A stretch of 64,000 nt of DNA. Source: Catellatospora paridis. GTDB taxonomy: Bacteria > Actinomycetota > Actinomycetes > Mycobacteriales > Micromonosporaceae. Position 1 is the stretch's first letter, and each line of letters opens with the position of its first letter. Below are positions 59,694 to 64,000 of this stretch, in pieces. A program made the position numbers and the translations under genes. The DNA is taken from contig NZ_ML769323.1 of the NCBI RefSeq assembly GCF_009720365.1, forward strand, positions 93,541-157,540, in the 5' to 3' direction. The notes under the pieces were generated by a model. It saw nothing but the letters and a program-made list of their open reading frames with translations, ran no database searches and had not been told where the DNA came from.

Positions 59694-61997
59694 GTGGTGG
59701 TGGGTTCTGGCGGGTCGGGGCGTTCAGGTGCTGTGAGGCGTTGGTGGGTGCCGTTATTGCTGGCGTTGTGGTCGGCTCCGGTAGCGACGCTGGCCGCGGT
59801 GGCTGTGAATGCGGCCACCGATGTGGAGTCAGGTTGGCCGGGGCCTCTGGGGTGGGTGCAGGCGCATCCGTGGCGGTGGACGGCCGGACTGACTGCAGTA
59901 GCCGCGCTGACGACGTTCCTGACGTACCTATGGCAGTTGCGGATGGAGCACACCAACAACGCCAACGAACCAGCTGGGGCCGACGGTGGTGCGCCCGCCC
60001 TCGTCGTGTCGGGCGGTACCGCGGGAGTGGCCGGACTGGTGTCGGGCGGCACAGTCACGGTCAACCAGCAGAACGTCGCCCAGCAGCATGTCGTCCAGCA
60101 CATTCATCCGTCACCTCCGACTCAATTTGCCCCTGGGCTGCTGGGGATGACGGTCAACCTGCCGGGCCGTAACCCTGACTTCTCCGGCCGCGAGGATCTG
60201 CGATGCGAGGTCGAACGGATCCTGGGTGCTGGGCCCGTGGCGGTCGTCGCGGTGCAGGGCATGGGTGGCATAGGCAAGACGCAGCTGGCCTTGGAACTGG
60301 CGCACCGTGGCTGGGCGGTCGGCCGGTACGAGGTGGCGTGGTGGGTGCGAGCCGAGTCAGCGCTGACGATCGCCGAGGACCTGGCCGCACTGGCACCGGG
60401 TCTGGGTGTGCCGGTGGTCGCCGACCAGGAGCGGGTGGTCACCGGAGTCCGTGCTGCGCTGACGAAGCGCAATGACTGGCTGCTGGTGTTCGACAACGCC
60501 CCAGACGCGGCTGGTGTGCGGGATTGGCTGCCGGCGGGTCCAGGGCACGTGCTGATCACGAGCCGATCGCTGGACTGGAGTGGCTTGGCGGTATCACTGC
60601 GGGTGGACCTGTTCACCCCAGAGGAGTCGAGCACGTATCTGAGACAGCGAACCGGCGAGACGGGCCCCACGGTGGCGGAGCTGGCACAAGCGCTAGGGCA
60701 CCTACCGTTGGCGCTGGCGCAGGCCGCCGCTTACATGGAGCGCCACGGCCGACTGTCGGTACAGCGATACCTGGCGCTATACCGCGATCGGCGAGGCGCT
60801 GGTGATCTGTTGGCGGAAGGTCTGGGCGGCTACCCGGCGAGCGTCGCGACGACATGGTTGATCCATTTCGAGTGGCTGGAGCAACATGCGCCAGCTGCCT
60901 TGCAACTGCTGCGGTTGTGCTCGTTCCTGGACCCCGACGACATCAACCTGGCCCTGCTGCTGTCGCAGCCTGAGGTTCTGGCCGGTGACCTCGCCGGTGA
61001 CCTGAAGCGCGCTTGCGGGTCTCAGTTCGATTGGGAGCAGGCTGCCGGGGCTCTACTAGGTACGGCGTTGGCAACGAGGGTCGGTGATGACCGGGTGCGG
61101 GTGCACCGGCTGGTGGGCGAGGTAACCCGTCACCAACTCGCCGAGCATGGCAGCGATTTGCCGGAACGCTGGGCAGGGCTCGCCGTCGACCTCCTAGTCC
61201 AGCTGACGCCTGAGCGGCCGTGGGAGCCATCAGCATGGCCGGTAATGGTCGATCTGGCCTCGCACGTGGCCGCGGCCACAGACCTGGCGCCCGCCGCTGC
61301 CAACACCGCGACAGTGTTAGGCAGGCTCGGGCAGTACCTCGAAATCCGGGCCGAGTACGCGGCGGCTCGTGCCCATCAGCAGCGCGCCCTGGCCATCGAA
61401 GAGGCCGTGCACGGGGCCGACCACCCCGAGGTCGCCCGCACCCTGGGCAATCTCGGCAACGTCGAACAAAATCTGGGTAATCTAGCGGCTGCCCGTGCCC
61501 ATCAGCAGCGCGCCCTGACCATCGAAGAGGCCGCGTACGGGCCCGACCACCCTGACATCGCCCAGACCCTGACCAACCTCGGCATCGTCGAAGAGCAGCT
61601 AGGTGATCTAGCGGCTGCCCGTGCCCATCAGCAGCGCGCCCTGACCATCGAAGAGGCCGCGTACGGGCCCGACCACCCTGACATCGCCCAGACCCTGACT
61701 AACCTCGGCATCGTCGAACGGCAGCTAGGTGATCTAGCGGCTGCCCGTGCCCATCAGCAGCGCGCCCTGACCATCAAAGAGGCCGCATACGGGCCCGACC
61801 ACCCCCAGGTCGCCATCACCCTAAGCAATCTCGGCATCGTCGAATACCAGCTTGGTGATCTGACGGCTGCCCGCGCCCATCTGCAGCGCGCCCTGGCCAT
61901 CTTCGAGGCTTTTCACGGGCCCGACCACCCCCATGTCGCCGGTACCCTGACCAACCTCGGCGTCGTCGAACGGCAGCTGGCCAGCGAACAGGACTAG
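59694..61997 (+). CDS. Membrane-anchored STAND NTPase with TPR repeats
   Basis: 767 residues from GTG 59694 (GTG 59697 or 59700 equivalent). Two N-terminal membrane spans (about 17-40, 62-82), a Gly/Asn linker (SGGTAGVAGLVSGGTVTVNQ), then an NB-ARC-like NTPase: P-loop GMGGIGKT, Walker B LLVFDNA, LITSRS, GHLPLALAQAA. C-terminal TPR_12 repeats (about 545-760), three of which are near-identical 126-bp DNA units. STAND proteins oligomerise on sensing a ligand and act in defence or signalling. No effector domain is fused, so the membrane segment or partner may execute. A tandem paralogue follows. Confidence 0.9.
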   Translation: MVVGSGGSGRSGAVRRWWVPLLLALWSAPVATLAAVAVNAATDVESGWPGPLGWVQAHPWRWTAGLTAVAALTTFLTYLWQLRMEHTNNANEPAGADGGAPALVVSGGTAGVAGLVSGGTVTVNQQNVAQQHVVQHIHPSPPTQFAPGLLGMTVNLPGRNPDFSGREDLRCEVERILGAGPVAVVAVQGMGGIGKTQLALELAHRGWAVGRYEVAWWVRAESALTIAEDLAALAPGLGVPVVADQERVVTGVRAALTKRNDWLLVFDNAPDAAGVRDWLPAGPGHVLITSRSLDWSGLAVSLRVDLFTPEESSTYLRQRTGETGPTVAELAQALGHLPLALAQAAAYMERHGRLSVQRYLALYRDRRGAGDLLAEGLGGYPASVATTWLIHFEWLEQHAPAALQLLRLCSFLDPDDINLALLLSQPEVLAGDLAGDLKRACGSQFDWEQAAGALLGTALATRVGDDRVRVHRLVGEVTRHQLAEHGSDLPERWAGLAVDLLVQLTPERPWEPSAWPVMVDLASHVAAATDLAPAAANTATVLGRLGQYLEIRAEYAAARAHQQRALAIEEAVHGADHPEVARTLGNLGNVEQNLGNLAAARAHQQRALTIEEAAYGPDHPDIAQTLTNLGIVEEQLGDLAAARAHQQRALTIEEAAYGPDHPDIAQTLTNLGIVERQLGDLAAARAHQQRALTIKEAAYGPDHPQVAITLSNLGIVEYQLGDLTAARAHLQRALAIFEAFHGPDHPHVAGTLTNLGVVERQLASEQD
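61482..61859 (+). repeat. Three tandem 126-bp TPR-coding repeats
   Basis: Units 61482-61607, 61608-61733 and 61734-61859; the first two differ at a few bases only, indicating recent duplication within the STAND gene. Confidence 0.9.
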
Positions 61998-62164
61998 CCA
62001 GGCAATACCTGCGACAGATGGTGGGTCATTCAGGTCATCCAACGATCTTGCGCACGTATCTGACAAGGGGTCGGCTGGCCGTGCTTGATAACGGCACGGT
62101 CGGGTTGGAGGTCCGGCCCGTTGCGTTGATGCCCGTTGATGTTGTGCTGGGTTGAGATGTTGGT

Positions 62165-64000
62165 GTGGTGGGTTCTCGGTCTGGGCGTTCGGGCGCTAGA
62201 GCGCGGCGATTGTTGGTGCCGGCGGTGTTGGCGTTGTGGTCGGCTCCGGTGGCGACGATCGTCGCGGTGGCGGTGAACGCGGGGACCGAGACGAAGGGCG
62301 CTTGGCCGGGGCCGTTGGCATGGGTGCAGGCTGAGCCGTGGTGGTGGGTTGTCGGCGCGACCGTGGCGGCGGCGCTGGGCACGTTCGCGGTGTTCTGGTG
62401 GGAGCTGCGCACAGAGGAGGACGACGACGCCAACGAGCCCGCCGCTGTGCGTGAGGACGGGCCGCGGGTGGCCGTGTCGGGCGGCAGCGTCGGGGTCGCG
62501 GCCGGTCAGATCTCGGGCGGCTCGGTCACCATTAACCAGACGATCCACCAGCCGCCGGAGCCCCCCTCTGTCCCGTCTCCGGTGTTCAACCTGCCTGCCC
62601 GCAATCCGGACTTCAGCGGCCGTGAAGATCTGCTGCGTCAGGTCGAGCAGGGTCTGGCGGCAGGGCCGGTGGCGGTGGTCGCGGTCAAGGGCATGGGCGG
62701 GATCGGCAAGACCCAGATCGCCCTGGAAGTCGCCCACCGCGGCTGGGCCATGGGCAGGTATGAGGTGGCGTGGTGGGTGCGGGCGGAGTCGGCGTTGACG
62801 ATCGCCGAGGACTTGGCCGCTCTCGGGCCGGGGTTGGATGTGCCGGTGGTGGCCGATCAGGAGCAGGTAGTTGCCGGGGTACGGGCCGAGCTGGCTGAGC
62901 GGGGCCGCTGGCTGGTGGTGTTCGACAACGCCGTGGATGCCGACAGCGTCAGGGCTTGGCTGCCGACCGGTCCCGGGCACGTGTTGGTCACGAGCCGGTG
63001 GTTGGACTGGCGGGGCTTGGCCGCGGTGTCGCTGTCGGTGGAGCAGTTCACCCCACAGGAGTCGGGGGTGTACCTGACGCAGCAGACCGGGGAAACCGGC
63101 CCGCAGGTGGCAGAGCTGGCGAAACTGCTGGGACATCTGCCCCTCGCTTTGGCGCAGGCTGCCGCGTACATGGCCCAACACGGCGGCTTGTCAGTCAGCC
63201 GATATCTGGAGTTGTTCCGCGACCGGCAGGCGGCCGGCGCACTACTGGCGCACGGCCTGGGTGGCTACCCGGCCAGTGTCGCCACGACCTGGCTGATCCA
63301 CTACGGGTGGCTGGCGGAGCGGTCGCCTGCGGCGCTGCAGCTGCTACGGCTGTGCGCGTTCCTCGACCCCGACGACATCAACCTCAGCCTGCTGCTGTCG
63401 CGACCCGAATCGCTGGCTGAAGACGTCGCCGGAGACCTTCGGCAGGCGTGCGGGTCGCAGTTCGGGCGGGAGCAGGTTATCGGTGCTCTGATCGGTACCG
63501 CGCTGGCGATTCGGGTCGACGACGACAGGGTGCGGGTGCACCGGCTGGTGGGCGAGGTCACCCGCCACCAGCTCACCGCCCTAGACACCGACCAGCACGA
63601 CCGCTGGGCCAGTCAGGCAATCGAACTGTTGAACGAGCTGGCACCTGAACGGTCGTGGGAGCCCGCTATGTGGCCGGTGATGGCAGACCTAGCCGCGCAC
63701 GTGACCACAGCCGCAGCCACGGCAGCAGAAAATCCGGCCACCGCGAATGCGCTAGGGACTCTCGGCTCGTATTTGTATGGCCGGGCCGAGTACGCGTCGG
63801 CCCGCACCACCCTGCAGCGCGCCCTGGCCATCAAGGAGGCGGTCTACGGCCCCGACCATCCCCAGGTCGCCACCACTCTGGGCAACCTCGGCGTCGTCGA
63901 GCAGCAGTTGGGTGAGCTTGCTACGGCCCGCGCCACCCAGCAGCGCGCCCTGGGAATCTCCGAGGCTGCGTACGGCCCTAACCACCCCGAGGTCGCCCGC
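62165..64000 (+). CDS. Second membrane-anchored STAND NTPase with TPR repeats (3' partial)
   Basis: Open from GTG 62165 through the end of the window (612 codons seen). Same layout as the gene at 59694: two membrane spans, linker SGGSVGVAAGQISGGSVTIN, P-loop GMGGIGKT, Walker B LVVFDNA, LVTSRW, HLPLALAQAAAYM, and at least two TPRs at the end (YGPDHPQVATTLGNLGVVE). Sequence identity with the first is high in the NTPase and low in the linker tail. Its 125-bp upstream region is also duplicated, so it should be expressed alike. Confidence 0.88.
   Translation, partial: MVGSRSGRSGARARRLLVPAVLALWSAPVATIVAVAVNAGTETKGAWPGPLAWVQAEPWWWVVGATVAAALGTFAVFWWELRTEEDDDANEPAAVREDGPRVAVSGGSVGVAAGQISGGSVTINQTIHQPPEPPSVPSPVFNLPARNPDFSGREDLLRQVEQGLAAGPVAVVAVKGMGGIGKTQIALEVAHRGWAMGRYEVAWWVRAESALTIAEDLAALGPGLDVPVVADQEQVVAGVRAELAERGRWLVVFDNAVDADSVRAWLPTGPGHVLVTSRWLDWRGLAAVSLSVEQFTPQESGVYLTQQTGETGPQVAELAKLLGHLPLALAQAAAYMAQHGGLSVSRYLELFRDRQAAGALLAHGLGGYPASVATTWLIHYGWLAERSPAALQLLRLCAFLDPDDINLSLLLSRPESLAEDVAGDLRQACGSQFGREQVIGALIGTALAIRVDDDRVRVHRLVGEVTRHQLTALDTDQHDRWASQAIELLNELAPERSWEPAMWPVMADLAAHVTTAAATAAENPATANALGTLGSYLYGRAEYASARTTLQRALAIKEAVYGPDHPQVATTLGNLGVVEQQLGELATARATQQRALGISEAAYGPNHPEVAR

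Noticed and set aside
61482-61859. Regular repeats as a CRISPR array
   Set aside because: Units are 126 bp, contiguous, and encode TPRs in frame; there are no spacers and no cas genes in the window.

Overview
The window is high-GC actinobacterial DNA. Dense opposite-strand shadow frames, GTG/TTG starts, XRE/DUF5753-DUF397 pairs, a B12-riboswitch class Ia ribonucleotide reductase and a c-di-AMP riboswitch ahead of an NlpC/P60 enzyme all point to an Actinomycetes member. The dispersed AGGAAGGGCACCTTCTTAAC palindromes suggest Micromonosporaceae, but this is inference, not proof.

Region 1 (1-32150) is ordinary chromosome: the end of a secreted carbohydrate-binding protein, a phytoene/squalene synthase, two secreted M23 peptidases, a SARP regulator without its NTPase, a GlxA-type regulator divergent from a rhodanese, nrdAB with NrdR box and cobalamin riboswitch, an HD protein, an MHYT membrane sensor, a dTMP kinase-like protein, a MurR/RpiR regulator with murQ, a group 2 sigma factor, an NlpC/P60 hydrolase under a c-di-AMP riboswitch, an XRE/DUF397 set, a Ser/Thr kinase, an SNase-like protein, ohr-ohrR, a tethered M16-like protein, a tRNA-Arg(TCT) and an alpha/beta hydrolase. 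Several families of small palindromes are scattered here; one copy lies in frame inside nrdA.

Region 2 (32155-37390) starts where an ssb-like gene breaks off after about a dozen codons and base composition shifts towards A+T. It carries a compact, mostly unrecognised gene set: four proteins share a short motif RDAYTAGRDQ (at a C-terminus or N-terminus), next to a nucleoside deoxyribosyltransferase-like protein, a phosphoribosyltransferase and an adenylate kinase-like protein. This is the best candidate for an undescribed system.

Region 3 (37391-50360) is an actinomycete integrative and conjugative element (AICE): large serine recombinase, DUF3631 helicase, prim-pol, DUF6907 protein, C5 cytosine methyltransferase, TraB/FtsK translocase with a candidate clt, SSB, a DUF2637-like spread protein and several small coupled genes, nearly all on the minus strand with 1-4 nt overlaps. 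A control region with TTGCGCAA boxes separates them from a rightward small HTH gene.

Region 4 (50500-64000) continues as a defence-rich island: HTH-PLD-like regulator and HAD hydrolase, a DUF6602 nuclease-like protein, a PIN/XRE-ImmA toxin-antitoxin pair, an AspBHI-like modification-dependent restriction enzyme, and two tandem membrane-anchored STAND NTPases with TPRs, the second running off the window. A roughly 85-bp element made of inverted GGTACG hexamers occurs three times (end of the AICE helicase gene, 53.16 kb and 59.46 kb). In one copy every hexamer has changed to GGGACG on both strands, which looks like a protein-binding iteron array with switched specificity.
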